Below, one piece after another: positions 37,157 to 45,887 of a stretch of DNA of 64,000 nt; position 1 is the first letter of the stretch; every line of letters begins with the position of its first letter. The stretch comes from Sphingobium sp. CECT 9361. GTDB lineage: Bacteria; Pseudomonadota; Alphaproteobacteria; Sphingomonadales; Sphingomonadaceae. Under the pieces are notes generated by a model. That model saw nothing but the letters and a program-made list of their open reading frames with translations, was not told the DNA's origin and did not search any database. The stretch covers positions 186,001-250,000 of the forward strand of contig NZ_CAKKNC010000001.1 in NCBI RefSeq assembly GCF_918741285.1, in the 5' to 3' direction. Made by a program: the position numbers and the translations under genes.

Positions 37157-37173
37157 TACGGACAATTACGGAT
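37157..37173 (+). promoter_or_regulatory. Candidate FixJ site, copy 2 (fnr promoter)
   Basis: TACGGACAATTACGGAT, two TACGGA half-sites 10 bp apart, followed by TGGGCA. It matches 14 of 17 bases of the element before usp-fixLJ. It lies 109 bp before the fnr ATG. Confidence 0.55.
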
Positions 37174-37220
37174 TGGGCACTGCCCCATCCTTTGTATGTT
37201 GCCGGATATGAGCAACATCA

Positions 37221-37234
37221 TTGATCTAACGCAA
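37221..37234. promoter_or_regulatory. Weak FNR-like half-site before fnr
   Basis: TTGATCTAACGCAA keeps a perfect left half but only 3 of 5 bases on the right. It might allow autoregulation of fnr. Weak. Confidence 0.3.
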
Positions 37235-37281
37235 CGGACATCGAAATTCCGGCAGTCAGCATTCCCGAACGGGCATGCCGC

Positions 37282-37971
37282 ATGAGTGCCTGCAACAGCT
37301 GCGTGGTTCGTACGCAGGCAATGTGCTCGATTCTCAGTGATCGGGAACGCGAAGAATTCGCGCGACTGGGTCGGCAGATGGCGGTGCCCACAGGGCAGAC
37401 GTTGATGTGGGAAGGTGCCGACTCGATGGTCGTGGCCAATGTGGTCTCGGGTGCGCTCAAACTGTCGACCTCGGTCCAGGATGGGCGTGAGCAGATCGTC
37501 GGTGTGGTGTATCCGTCCGATTTCATTGGCCGCCCGTTCGGCAAGACCAGCCCCCACAGCGTCACTGCCTTGTCGGACGCGCGGCTATGCGTTTTCCCGC
37601 GAGGCGCATTTGACATGTTCGCGCGCTCGCATCCGGATCTTGAGCATCGGTTGCTGCGGCGGACGCTGGACGAACTGGACCGTGCCCGAGGCTGGATGCT
37701 TCTGCTGGGGCGTGCGAGCGCCCGTGAAAAGGTCGCAACATTCATTCGGGACGTCGCAGGACGTCTTGCTGCCGAAGGAGACGCACCGCTCACCCGGTTT
37801 GATCTGCCTCTATCCCGCCAGCAGATAGCCGACATACTGGGCCTCACGATCGAGACGGTATGCCGTCAGCTCACCGCGATGAAGCGCGCTGGCGTGATCG
37901 ATCTGATCGGGCGTCGCGGCGTAGCCATCCTCAATCCGGACCAACTGGAAGACATGGCACACGCCGCTTGA
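37282..37971 (+). CDS. fnr: Crp/Fnr family oxygen-responsive regulator
   Basis: 229 aa. N-terminal cysteines C4, C7, C15 plus central C103 match the set that holds a 4Fe-4S cluster in Fnr proteins. Cyclic-nucleotide-binding-like beta roll at 25-130, dimer helix, then HTH with recognition helix LTIETVCRQLTAMKR: E191 and R195 match the E-x-x-S-R contacts of FNR, with C194 in place of serine. It should bind TTGAT-N4-ATCAA sites; such sites are present upstream of ccoN and between hemN and ompW. The promoter carries a candidate FixJ element. Confidence 0.9.
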   Translation: MSACNSCVVRTQAMCSILSDREREEFARLGRQMAVPTGQTLMWEGADSMVVANVVSGALKLSTSVQDGREQIVGVVYPSDFIGRPFGKTSPHSVTALSDARLCVFPRGAFDMFARSHPDLEHRLLRRTLDELDRARGWMLLLGRASAREKVATFIRDVAGRLAAEGDAPLTRFDLPLSRQQIADILGLTIETVCRQLTAMKRAGVIDLIGRRGVAILNPDQLEDMAHAA

Positions 37972-38020
37972 ACCAGGTCGTGGCGTAGGGGCTTTCCCGT
38001 ACAGACTGGCTTCCACGCAA

Positions 38021-38034
38021 TTGACTAGGGTCAA
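38021..38034. promoter_or_regulatory. ccoN: FNR-type box upstream of ccoN
   Basis: TTGACTAGGGTCAA is a palindrome with TTGAC/GTCAA arms and a 4-nt spacer. Its centre is 71 bp before the ccoN ATG, consistent with activation of a transcript starting about 40 bp downstream. Confidence 0.75.
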
Positions 38035-38098
38035 TGTATAGACGGACCGCGCCGTGCAGGGCGGGCGGGTAAATCGATCGCTTTGTGCGGGGGACCAG

Positions 38099-39754
38099 AT
38101 GGAACAACTACTCAGTAAGGCCGGCGGCTGGTTCGCGCTGGGCATCGCCGCATTGCTCGCGGCGGCCTTTGCCGTGGATCAGGGATATGCTGTCCACATG
38201 AGCATTGTCGGCGGAGTAGCGCTGCTACTTTCCGTGTTGACGATGCGGGGCGGCGATTATGGCGCCATTGCGCGCGGCGCCTTGAAGATGCCGGTCGATC
38301 TTGGCCATTATGACGACGATCCGATACGCTGGGGCGTTATCGCCACAGTCTTCTGGGGCCTTGCCGGCTTTCTAGTCGGGCTGTTCATTGCACTTCAGCT
38401 TGCGTTTCCCGCGCTCAACCTTGGGATCGAATATACCAGTTTCGGTCGGTTGCGGCCGTTGCACACGTCGGCCGTCATATTCGCATTTGGCGGCAATGCG
38501 CTGATCGCAACCAGCTTCTACGTCGTGCAGCGCACCTGCCGCGCCCGGCTGGCCTTCCCGGCGATGGCGCGTTTCGTGTTCTGGGGATACCAGATGTTCA
38601 TCGTGCTGGCGGCTACCGGCTATATGATGGGCATTACCGAGGGGAAGGAATATGCCGAGCCGGAATGGTATGTCGACCTGTGGCTGACGATCGTCTGGGT
38701 CTGCTACCTGCTGGTCTTCGGCGGCACGATCATGCGGCGCAAGGAGCCGCATATCTATGTCGCCAACTGGTTCTACCTCGCCTTCATCATCACCATTGCG
38801 ATGCTCCACATCGTCAACAACCTGTCCATGCCGGTCAGCCTGTTGGGATCGAAAAGCTACAGCGCTTTTGCAGGCGTGCAGGATGCGCTGACGCAGTGGT
38901 GGTATGGTCATAACGCAGTCGGGTTTTTCCTGACTGCAGGCTTCCTGGCGATGATGTATTATTTCGTGCCGAAGCAAGCCGAACGGCCTGTGTACAGCTA
39001 TCGCCTGTCGATCATTCACTTCTGGTCGCTGATCTTCCTGTATATCTGGGCCGGTCCGCACCATCTTCACTACACCGCGCTGCCCGACTGGGCACAGACG
39101 CTGGGCATGGTCTTTTCGATCATGCTGTGGATGCCAAGCTGGGGCGGCATGATCAACGGCCTGATGACGCTGAACGGCGCATGGGACAAGATCCGTACCG
39201 ATCCTATTATCCGCATGATGGTCATGGCGCTCGCTTTCTACGGCATGAGCACGTTCGAAGGGCCGATGATGTCGATCAAATCGGTCAACAGCCTGTCGCA
39301 CTACACGAACTGGACGGTGGGCCATGTCCACTCCGGCGCGCTGGGCTGGAACGGCATGATCACCTTCGCCTGCCTCTATTACATGACACCGCGTCTATGG
39401 GGGCGTGAGCGGCTCTATTCGCTGCGGATGGTCAACTGGCACTTCTGGTGCGCGACCATCGGTATCGTCCTCTATGCGTCGGCCATGTGGGTCGCGGGCA
39501 TCATGCAAGGGCTGATGTGGCGGGAATATGGAGCGGACGGGTATCTCGTCTACTCCTTCGCCGAAGTCGTGAGCGCCATGTTCCCGATGTATGTAATCCG
39601 GGCCGCAGGTGGGCTGCTCTATCTGTCCGGTGCCATCATCATGGCGGTCAATATCGGCCTGACGATTGCGGGCAGCCTGCGCACCGAAAAGCCGATGCGC
39701 GATGCAGCCTACGACGCTGCGGCTGATCGTCCCTTCATCGCCACCCCCGCATAA
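38099..39754 (+). CDS. ccoN: cbb3-type cytochrome c oxidase subunit I
   Basis: 551 aa from ATG 38099, which has a G-rich ribosome-binding site; the GTG at 38054 is less likely. About 12-14 membrane helices. Heme and CuB histidines lie in [35 protein letters not shown] and [12 protein letters not shown]. Catalytic subunit of the high-affinity terminal oxidase that reduces oxygen and pumps protons. First gene of ccoNOQPGHIS, all joined by short gaps or overlaps. Confidence 0.97.
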   Translation: MEQLLSKAGGWFALGIAALLAAAFAVDQGYAVHMSIVGGVALLLSVLTMRGGDYGAIARGALKMPVDLGHYDDDPIRWGVIATVFWGLAGFLVGLFIALQLAFPALNLGIEYTSFGRLRPLHTSAVIFAFGGNALIATSFYVVQRTCRARLAFPAMARFVFWGYQMFIVLAATGYMMGITEGKEYAEPEWYVDLWLTIVWVCYLLVFGGTIMRRKEPHIYVANWFYLAFIITIAMLHIVNNLSMPVSLLGSKSYSAFAGVQDALTQWWYGHNAVGFFLTAGFLAMMYYFVPKQAERPVYSYRLSIIHFWSLIFLYIWAGPHHLHYTALPDWAQTLGMVFSIMLWMPSWGGMINGLMTLNGAWDKIRTDPIIRMMVMALAFYGMSTFEGPMMSIKSVNSLSHYTNWTVGHVHSGALGWNGMITFACLYYMTPRLWGRERLYSLRMVNWHFWCATIGIVLYASAMWVAGIMQGLMWREYGADGYLVYSFAEVVSAMFPMYVIRAAGGLLYLSGAIIMAVNIGLTIAGSLRTEKPMRDAAYDAAADRPFIATPA

Positions 39755-39766
39755 GGATCAGGGAAC

Positions 39767-40501
39767 ATGGCATCCAAATTTTTCGACCATGGCAAGCTGG
39801 AGCGGAACATCTCGCTGCTCGGCATTGCGGCCCTTATAACAGTGGCGATCGGCGGCATCGTGGAGATCGCACCGCTCTTCTGGATCGACAGCACGGTCGA
39901 GAAGGTCGAGGGGGTGCGGCCTTACACTCCGCTCGAACTGGCCGGACGCAACATCTACATTCGCGAAGGCTGCTACAACTGTCATAGCCAGATGATCCGG
40001 CCCTTCCGTGACGAAGTGGAACGCTACGGCCATTACAGTCTGGCGGCGGAAAGCATGTACGATCATCCGTTCCAGTGGGGATCGGAGCGCACCGGCCCCG
40101 ATCTGGCGCGGGTCGGCGGCAAATATTCCGACGAATGGCATGTCCAGCATCTGAAGGATCCGCGTTCGGTCGTGCCGGAATCGATCATGCCGACATATCC
40201 CTTTCTGAGCGAACGCGAGCTGAAGCCGGGCGACATGCGCGATCACCTGACCGCTCTGAGCCGCGTTGGCGTGCCTTATTCGAAGGAAGCCATCGCTGCC
40301 GCCAATGACGACCTGACGAGCCAAGCGGATGCCGACGCAGACAGCAAGGGTCTGGTCGCCCGATATCCCAATGCAAAGGTCCGGGATTTCGATGGCGATC
40401 CGGCCAAGCTGACGGAGATGGATGCGCTTGTCGCCTATCTCCAGCTTTTGGGCACGCAGGTCGATTTCGAAGCTGCCAAGGCACAGGAGAAGGCGAAATG
40501 A
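39767..40501 (+). CDS. ccoO: cbb3-type cytochrome c oxidase subunit II
   Basis: 244 aa. One N-terminal membrane anchor ([23 protein letters not shown]), then a monoheme cytochrome c domain with [12 protein letters not shown]; axial methionine likely in SIMPTYP. Passes electrons from CcoP to CcoN. Overlaps ccoQ by 4 bp (ATGA). Confidence 0.97.
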   Translation: MASKFFDHGKLERNISLLGIAALITVAIGGIVEIAPLFWIDSTVEKVEGVRPYTPLELAGRNIYIREGCYNCHSQMIRPFRDEVERYGHYSLAAESMYDHPFQWGSERTGPDLARVGGKYSDEWHVQHLKDPRSVVPESIMPTYPFLSERELKPGDMRDHLTALSRVGVPYSKEAIAAANDDLTSQADADADSKGLVARYPNAKVRDFDGDPAKLTEMDALVAYLQLLGTQVDFEAAKAQEKAK

Positions 40502-40674
40502 GCTACGACGCGCTCCGCCATTTTGCCGATAGCTGGGGACTGGTCGGGATGGGCCTGCTCTATTTGCTGCTCGTCGGCTGGCATTTCCGCCCCGGCGGTA
40601 AGGCACGCTCTCGCGACGCGATGATGACGATTTTCCACGAAGACTCACACAGCACGGAGGCCGATCATGGCTGA
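40498..40674 (+). CDS. ccoQ: cbb3 oxidase subunit CcoQ (FixQ)
   Basis: 58 aa: [19 protein letters not shown]... One membrane helix ([17 protein letters not shown]) then the charged tail [12 protein letters not shown] typical of CcoQ, which stabilises the assembled oxidase. Overlaps ccoO (4 bp) and ccoP (8 bp). Confidence 0.93.
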   Translation: MSYDALRHFADSWGLVGMGLLYLLLVGWHFRPGGKARSRDAMMTIFHEDSHSTEADHG

Positions 40675-41617
40675 GCCCGGCAACGATAGCACAAAACCGC
40701 ACATCGATGAGGTCACCGGCACCCCGACAAAGGGGCACGAGTGGGACGGGATCGTGGAACTGGACACGCCCCTGCCGCGCTGGTGGCTGTGGACCTTCTA
40801 TGCCTGTATCGCCTTTGCGATAGGGTATGTCATCGCCTATCCGGCTATCCCGATGCTCAATAGCGCGTCGAAGGGTCTGCTGGGCTGGTCGAGCCGCGGT
40901 GACCTGACCGCTGAAATGGGCCGCGAACAGGCGCGGATGGCACCCGTCGTTCAGGCGATCGCCAGTGCCGATATCGAAAAACTGGCGGGCCAGCCCAAGC
41001 TGATGCGCGCTGCCATCGAAGGGGGACGGGCCGCATTCCGCGTCAATTGCGTACAGTGCCACGGTTCGGGCGCTGCGGGCGCAAAGGGCTATCCCAATCT
41101 GAATGACGACGACTGGCTGTGGGGCGGCGATCTCAAGACCATTGAAAAGACGCTGACCGATGGCATTCGCAACCCCGATCATGATGCCACTCGCATGTCG
41201 CTGATGCCTGCCTTCGGGAAGGATCAGTTGCTGGCCGCTCCGGCTGTCGATGATGTCGTTGCCTATGTCCGCACGATCAGCCGCCAGCAGCCAGCCGATG
41301 CGGCGTCACGGCGGGGGGCCACTGTCTTCGCCGATAATTGTGCGGTGTGTCATGGCGCGCAAGGCAAGGGTAACCGTGATCTCGGCGCACCCAATCTGAC
41401 CGATGGCATCTGGCTGTACGGTGGCGATACGGACGCGATCCATCAGACTGTCTGGAACAGCCGTCGGGGTGTCATGCCACGCTGGGGTGACAAGCTGTCG
41501 CCTGCGACGATCCGCATGCTGGCTGTCTACGTCCACAGCCTGGGCGGCGGCGAAGCCAGCCCGGCATTGGCGCCGGTCATCGCAGCAACGAAGGAAGAGG
41601 CCAATGTCCGGCCCTGA
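40667..41617 (+). CDS. ccoP: cbb3 oxidase diheme subunit III
   Basis: 316 aa. N-terminal HEWDGIVELDTPLPRWW, the hallmark of CcoP, then a membrane helix and two cytochrome c domains with CVQCH and CAVCH. It accepts electrons from periplasmic cytochromes. Overlaps ccoQ by 8 bp and ccoG by 14 bp. Confidence 0.97.
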   Translation: MAEPGNDSTKPHIDEVTGTPTKGHEWDGIVELDTPLPRWWLWTFYACIAFAIGYVIAYPAIPMLNSASKGLLGWSSRGDLTAEMGREQARMAPVVQAIASADIEKLAGQPKLMRAAIEGGRAAFRVNCVQCHGSGAAGAKGYPNLNDDDWLWGGDLKTIEKTLTDGIRNPDHDATRMSLMPAFGKDQLLAAPAVDDVVAYVRTISRQQPADAASRRGATVFADNCAVCHGAQGKGNRDLGAPNLTDGIWLYGGDTDAIHQTVWNSRRGVMPRWGDKLSPATIRMLAVYVHSLGGGEASPALAPVIAATKEEANVRP

Positions 41618-43046
41618 TCTCCTGACTGTGGGGCGTTATGCCAAACGGCAACCCGTCTATCCCAAGGCGATAGACGGGACGTTCCGCCGTTTAAAATGGG
41701 CGATCATGGCCGTCACCCTCGCGATCTATTGGGTGACGCCGTGGCTCCGTTGGGATCGCGGCCCTTACGCGCCCGATCAGGCCGTGCTTATCGATCTGGC
41801 GCATCGTCGCTTTTACATGTTCGCGATCGAAATCTGGCCGCAGGAATTCTATTATGTGGCCGGCCTGCTCATCATGGCAGGTATCGGCTTATTTCTGGTG
41901 ACGTCGGCCGTAGGTCGCGCATGGTGCGGCTATGCCTGCCCCCAGACGGTCTGGACCGACCTCTATCAGCATGTCGAACGCTTCATCGATGGCGACCGCA
42001 ATGCGCAGATGCGCCTGAACAAGGCACCGTGGGGCATGGCGAAACTTGCCAAGCGAATGGTCAAATGGAGCATCTGGCTTGCCATTGCCTTTGCAACGGG
42101 TGGCGCGTGGATATTCTATTTCGCCGACGCGCCTACGCTCAGCCATGATTTCTGGACGGGTCAGGCCGCTTACGTAGCTTACGCAACGGTTGCCGTACTC
42201 ACTGCCACGACGTTCGTCCTCGGCGGCTTCATGCGGGAGCAAGTGTGCATCTACATGTGCCCCTGGCCCCGTATCCAAAGCGCCATGCTGGACGAGAAGT
42301 CGCTGGTCGTTACCTATCGCCACTGGCGCGGCGAACCGCGCGGTAGCCTGAAGGCGGCTGCCACCACGCCGACCGGCTTTGGCGACTGCATCGACTGCAA
42401 CCAATGCGTAGCTGTCTGCCCAACCGGCGTCGACATCCGCCAGGGGCCGCAGATCGGCTGCATCACTTGCGGCCTCTGCATCGATGCGTGCGACCGGGTC
42501 ATGGCGAAGACCGGCAAGCCGCGCGGCCTGATCGACTATCTGACCGAAGACGATGCGACAGCCGAAAAAGCAGGCGGACAGCCCAAATCGGTGTTGCGGT
42601 CGCTGCTGCATGTTCGCACCGTCGTCTATTTTACGCTTTGGTGTGCAATCGGGGCTGCCATGCTGTTCGCGCTTGGTGCGCGCGATCGCATCGGCATCGA
42701 TGTGCAGCAGGACCGTAATCCGCTCTATGTCCAGCTTTCCGATGGCGCCGTGCGTAATGCCTTCACGGTGAAGCTGCGTAATATGCAAAGTCGCCCGCGC
42801 CGGATGGAAGTGGCTCTGTCAGGCTTGCCGGGTGCTAAGATGTGGAGCGAAGATTTGACGCGCGCTGCGGGCAGCACGTCGGTCAGTTTCACCGTCCCAG
42901 CCGATAGCGTATTGCGGGCGCGTCTGTTCGTTGCATCCACAGCGCCTGCCGCCCACCGACAGGATTTCAGCTTCACTGTCCGCGCGCTCGATAAGGAGGG
43001 CGGTACGGCTCACGAATCCGTCCATTTCGAAGGGCCACAGCCATGA
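41604..43046 (+). CDS. ccoG: cbb3 oxidase accessory protein CcoG (FixG/RdxA)
   Basis: 480 aa from ATG 41604; the frame is open further upstream inside ccoP. Several membrane helices, GRAWCGYACPQTVWTDLY, and a 2x4Fe-4S ferredoxin domain (CIDCNQCVAVCP and CITCGLCIDAC). The C-terminal periplasmic Ig-like domain is present. CcoG reduces Cu2+ for delivery to CuB during oxidase assembly. ATGA overlap with ccoH. Confidence 0.95.
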   Translation: MSGPDLLTVGRYAKRQPVYPKAIDGTFRRLKWAIMAVTLAIYWVTPWLRWDRGPYAPDQAVLIDLAHRRFYMFAIEIWPQEFYYVAGLLIMAGIGLFLVTSAVGRAWCGYACPQTVWTDLYQHVERFIDGDRNAQMRLNKAPWGMAKLAKRMVKWSIWLAIAFATGGAWIFYFADAPTLSHDFWTGQAAYVAYATVAVLTATTFVLGGFMREQVCIYMCPWPRIQSAMLDEKSLVVTYRHWRGEPRGSLKAAATTPTGFGDCIDCNQCVAVCPTGVDIRQGPQIGCITCGLCIDACDRVMAKTGKPRGLIDYLTEDDATAEKAGGQPKSVLRSLLHVRTVVYFTLWCAIGAAMLFALGARDRIGIDVQQDRNPLYVQLSDGAVRNAFTVKLRNMQSRPRRMEVALSGLPGAKMWSEDLTRAAGSTSVSFTVPADSVLRARLFVASTAPAAHRQDFSFTVRALDKEGGTAHESVHFEGPQP

Positions 43047-43534
43047 CGCAGCCGGGCCCACAGGCTTTGCCGGAAAAGGTGCGCCGGTTCACGGGACGTC
43101 ACATGACACTGATCCTCGTCTCATTTTTCGCGGTAGTGATTGCCGTCAATTTTACGATGGCTACTCTGGCGATTAAAGGCTTTGGCGGCACGGTCGTCGA
43201 CAACAGCTATGTGGCCAGTCAGGCATATAATGGCTGGCTTGAGGCCGCGCGCGTGCAGGCAAGGCTGGGATGGACCGCGCAGGTGGCGCTCGATCCGTCG
43301 CGCCATGTTCGCGTTACGCTGAACGATGCGGCTGGTATTCTACTAAGCGGTGCACAGGTGACGGGCATAGCCGAGCACCCCTTGGGGCGGCTACCCGATC
43401 GTACGCTTGCCTTCAGAGAGACGACACCGGGCGTTTACACGTCGGCGGGTGCGCTGCCCAACGGTCGCTGGCAGGTCGCGCTGACGGTGCGCCACGATCG
43501 CGGCGTGATGCGGATCGCGCAGGAAGTCCGCTGA
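43043..43534 (+). CDS. ccoH: cbb3 oxidase assembly protein CcoH (FixH)
   Basis: 163 aa. One N-terminal membrane helix (LILVSFFAVVIAVNFTMATLA) and a periplasmic beta domain with YNGWLEAARVQARLGW, typical of FixH. Helps assemble the oxidase. Coupled to ccoG (ATGA) and ccoI (TGATG). Confidence 0.93.
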   Translation: MTQPGPQALPEKVRRFTGRHMTLILVSFFAVVIAVNFTMATLAIKGFGGTVVDNSYVASQAYNGWLEAARVQARLGWTAQVALDPSRHVRVTLNDAAGILLSGAQVTGIAEHPLGRLPDRTLAFRETTPGVYTSAGALPNGRWQVALTVRHDRGVMRIAQEVR

Positions 43535-45651
43535 TGGCCACTGCACCCGATCTTACATTGCTGCACATCGACTTCGCTGTCCCGGGGTTGCGTTGTGCCG
43601 GGTGCATTGCAAAGCTCGAAAATGGATTGGCCGCCGTCCCCGGCATCCATAATGCCCGTGTCAACTTCGCGGCCAAGCGCGTCACCATCGACCATGATGC
43701 CGCGTGCGATCCGCCCGGTATCAAGGCGGCAATTGCGGCAATCGGGTTCGAAGCTGAGCCTCTGGTAGTCGAAGGATTGGATCAGGAGGCGGCCGAAAGC
43801 CGCCGCCTGCTGCGTGCATTGGCGGTGTCGGGCTTTGCGGCCATGAACATCATGCTGCTGTCGGTATCCGTCTGGTCTGGCGCTGACGGTGCCACGCGCA
43901 CGCTGTTCCACTGGCTGTCTGCCATGATAGCATTGCCCACCGTCGCTTATGCGGGCCAGGTATTTTTCCGGTCGGCGTGGGTCGCGTTGCGTCATGGCCG
44001 CACCAATATGGACGTACCGATCTCCATTGGCGTGCTGCTGACCACGGGCATGAGCCTGTACGAGACAATCATCGGCGGCGCACATGCGTGGTTCGACGGT
44101 GCGGTGATGCTGATGTTCTTCCTGCTCGCCGGGCGGTGGATGGACAACGCCATGCGCCGTCGTGCACGCGATGGGGTGGCCGCGCTGTTGCGACAAAGCG
44201 CTCCGGGCGCTTTCGTTCGTGGCGGCGACGACAGCCTCGTCTGGACGACTGCCGAGGCTTTGCGTCCAGAAATGGTGATGGAGGTTGCTGCAGGGGACAG
44301 GTTTGCTGCCGATGGCCAGATCTTGAGCGGAACTGGCAGCATCGACATGGCCTTCCTGACCGGCGAAAGTGCAGCGCGGCAGGTGGCGCCGGGCGATACT
44401 GTCTATGCGGGCGCGCTCAATCTCGATGGACCGCTCTCGGTAACCGTATCCGCGGCAGGGCGTGACACTAGCATCGCCGATATCGCCCGCATGATGGAGC
44501 AGGCGACACAAGGCAAATCGCGCTACGTTCGCATCGCCGACCGTGCAGCGCGGATCTATGCGCCTGCCGTCCATACGCTTGCCGCGCTCTCCTTCGCAGG
44601 CTGGATGATATCCGGGGCGGGTGTGCACCAGTCGCTGTTGATCGCCGCCGCCGTGCTGCTCATTACCTGCCCCTGCGCGTTGGGCCTCGCGGTGCCTGCT
44701 GCGCAGATCGTCGCTTGCGGCGCGCTGATGCGCAAAGGCGTGCTGATCAAGGATGGGTCGGCACTGGAGCGGCTGGCCGAAACCACCTTCGTCCTGTTCG
44801 ACAAGACCGGGACATTGACGCTGGGCCGACCGGAGCCGGTTGGGCTGGAGACCCTATCCGCGAGTGACCGCGCCATTATTCGGGCACTGGCGCAATCGAG
44901 CCGTCATCCGCTCAGCAATGCGTTGCGTCTGGCGCTGGAAAAGACGCCGCTTCCAGCGATCCATCTGACCGATGTCCGGGAAACCGCAGGGACGGGAATA
45001 GAAGCTAAATATGAAGGACAAACCGTCGCCTTGGGTCGTCCGGCATCGACGCTCGACTGGGCAGGTCTTGCAACGGCCTATCGCGGACCCGACGGTCAGA
45101 TCTTGCCGATCCTGTTCTCGGACCAGTTGCGCCCGCAAGCCGCCGACGCCATCGGGGCATTGAAGGCCGACGATCTGCAGGTGATGATCGCGAGCGGCGA
45201 CCGCCTTGCCGCGCTTGATCCGATTGCACGAGAGCTTGGATTGACCGCAACGGCGAACATGTTGCCGGGAGAGAAAATGGCGCTGATCGAACGGCTGGCC
45301 AGCGCTGGCGAAAAGGTACTGATGGTCGGTGACGGACTGAACGACGGACCGGCACTGGCCGCTGGCCATGCCAGTCTTGCGCCTGCGTCCGCGAGTGACG
45401 CCAGCCAGTTGACGGCGGATGCTGTCTTTCTGGGTGACAGCTTGATGCCGGTCGTCGTCGCCATTCGCGCGGCACGCCGCACTATGCGCGTTGTGCGGCA
45501 GAATTTCGTGATCGCTGTCGGCTACAATGCCCTAGCCGTACCGCTGGCAATAGCTGGCTATGTAACCCCGCTGATCGCCGCGCTTGCCATGTCCAGTTCT
45601 TCGCTGATCGTGGTCGCCAATGCCCTGCGGCTGAACAGGGCGGCGCGATGA
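43534..45651 (+). CDS. ccoI: Copper-translocating P-type ATPase CcoI (FixI)
   Basis: 705 aa from ATG 43534. N-terminal heavy-metal-binding domain with CAGC, eight membrane helices, CPC ion motif in ITCPCALGLAVP, phosphorylation DKTGT, and hinge GDGLNDGPAL. P1B-type pump that supplies copper for the CuB site of CcoN. The longer frame running back through ccoH is not used. ATGA overlap with ccoS. Confidence 0.95.
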   Translation: MATAPDLTLLHIDFAVPGLRCAGCIAKLENGLAAVPGIHNARVNFAAKRVTIDHDAACDPPGIKAAIAAIGFEAEPLVVEGLDQEAAESRRLLRALAVSGFAAMNIMLLSVSVWSGADGATRTLFHWLSAMIALPTVAYAGQVFFRSAWVALRHGRTNMDVPISIGVLLTTGMSLYETIIGGAHAWFDGAVMLMFFLLAGRWMDNAMRRRARDGVAALLRQSAPGAFVRGGDDSLVWTTAEALRPEMVMEVAAGDRFAADGQILSGTGSIDMAFLTGESAARQVAPGDTVYAGALNLDGPLSVTVSAAGRDTSIADIARMMEQATQGKSRYVRIADRAARIYAPAVHTLAALSFAGWMISGAGVHQSLLIAAAVLLITCPCALGLAVPAAQIVACGALMRKGVLIKDGSALERLAETTFVLFDKTGTLTLGRPEPVGLETLSASDRAIIRALAQSSRHPLSNALRLALEKTPLPAIHLTDVRETAGTGIEAKYEGQTVALGRPASTLDWAGLATAYRGPDGQILPILFSDQLRPQAADAIGALKADDLQVMIASGDRLAALDPIARELGLTATANMLPGEKMALIERLASAGEKVLMVGDGLNDGPALAAGHASLAPASASDASQLTADAVFLGDSLMPVVVAIRAARRTMRVVRQNFVIAVGYNALAVPLAIAGYVTPLIAALAMSSSSLIVVANALRLNRAAR

Positions 45652-45797
45652 CCGGGCTTCTCATCCTCATTCCCATCGCTTTATTGCTTGGGCTGACAGG
45701 GCTCTGGAGCTTTTTCTGGGCGTTGGGCAATGGTCAGTTCGAAGACGGGGAGGGCGCTGCACTGCGCATTCTGATCGACGACGATCAGCCGATATGA
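45648..45797 (+). CDS. ccoS: cbb3 oxidase maturation protein CcoS
   Basis: 49 aa: MTGLLILIPIALLLGLTGLW... One membrane helix then GQFEDGEGAALRILIDDD, the diagnostic FDD-EG-A-RIL-DDD core. Needed for cofactor insertion into CcoN. Overlaps ccoI by 4 bp and is followed by a terminator. Confidence 0.93.
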   Translation: MTGLLILIPIALLLGLTGLWSFFWALGNGQFEDGEGAALRILIDDDQPI

Positions 45798-45828
45798 TGT
45801 CTTAGGAACATATTGTTCGCGCAAAAGA

Positions 45829-45861
45829 AAATGGCCCCTTCCGGGTGGGAAGGGGCCATTT
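45829..45861. terminator. Bidirectional terminator between ccoS and rne
   Basis: 14-bp stem AAATGGCCCCTTCC / GGAAGGGGCCATTT-type hairpin with a 5-nt loop, flanked by A and T runs on either side, so it can serve both convergent units. Confidence 0.85.
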
Positions 45862-45887
45862 CTATATCAGATATTCAGCAAGGCCGA

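Noticed and set aside
37152..37281. A short coding gene between fixJ and fnr
   Set aside because: No frame with a ribosome-binding site; the segment is better explained as the fnr promoter.
39758..41182. 474-aa minus-strand open frame
   Set aside because: Antisense to ccoO, ccoQ and ccoP; no homology pattern.
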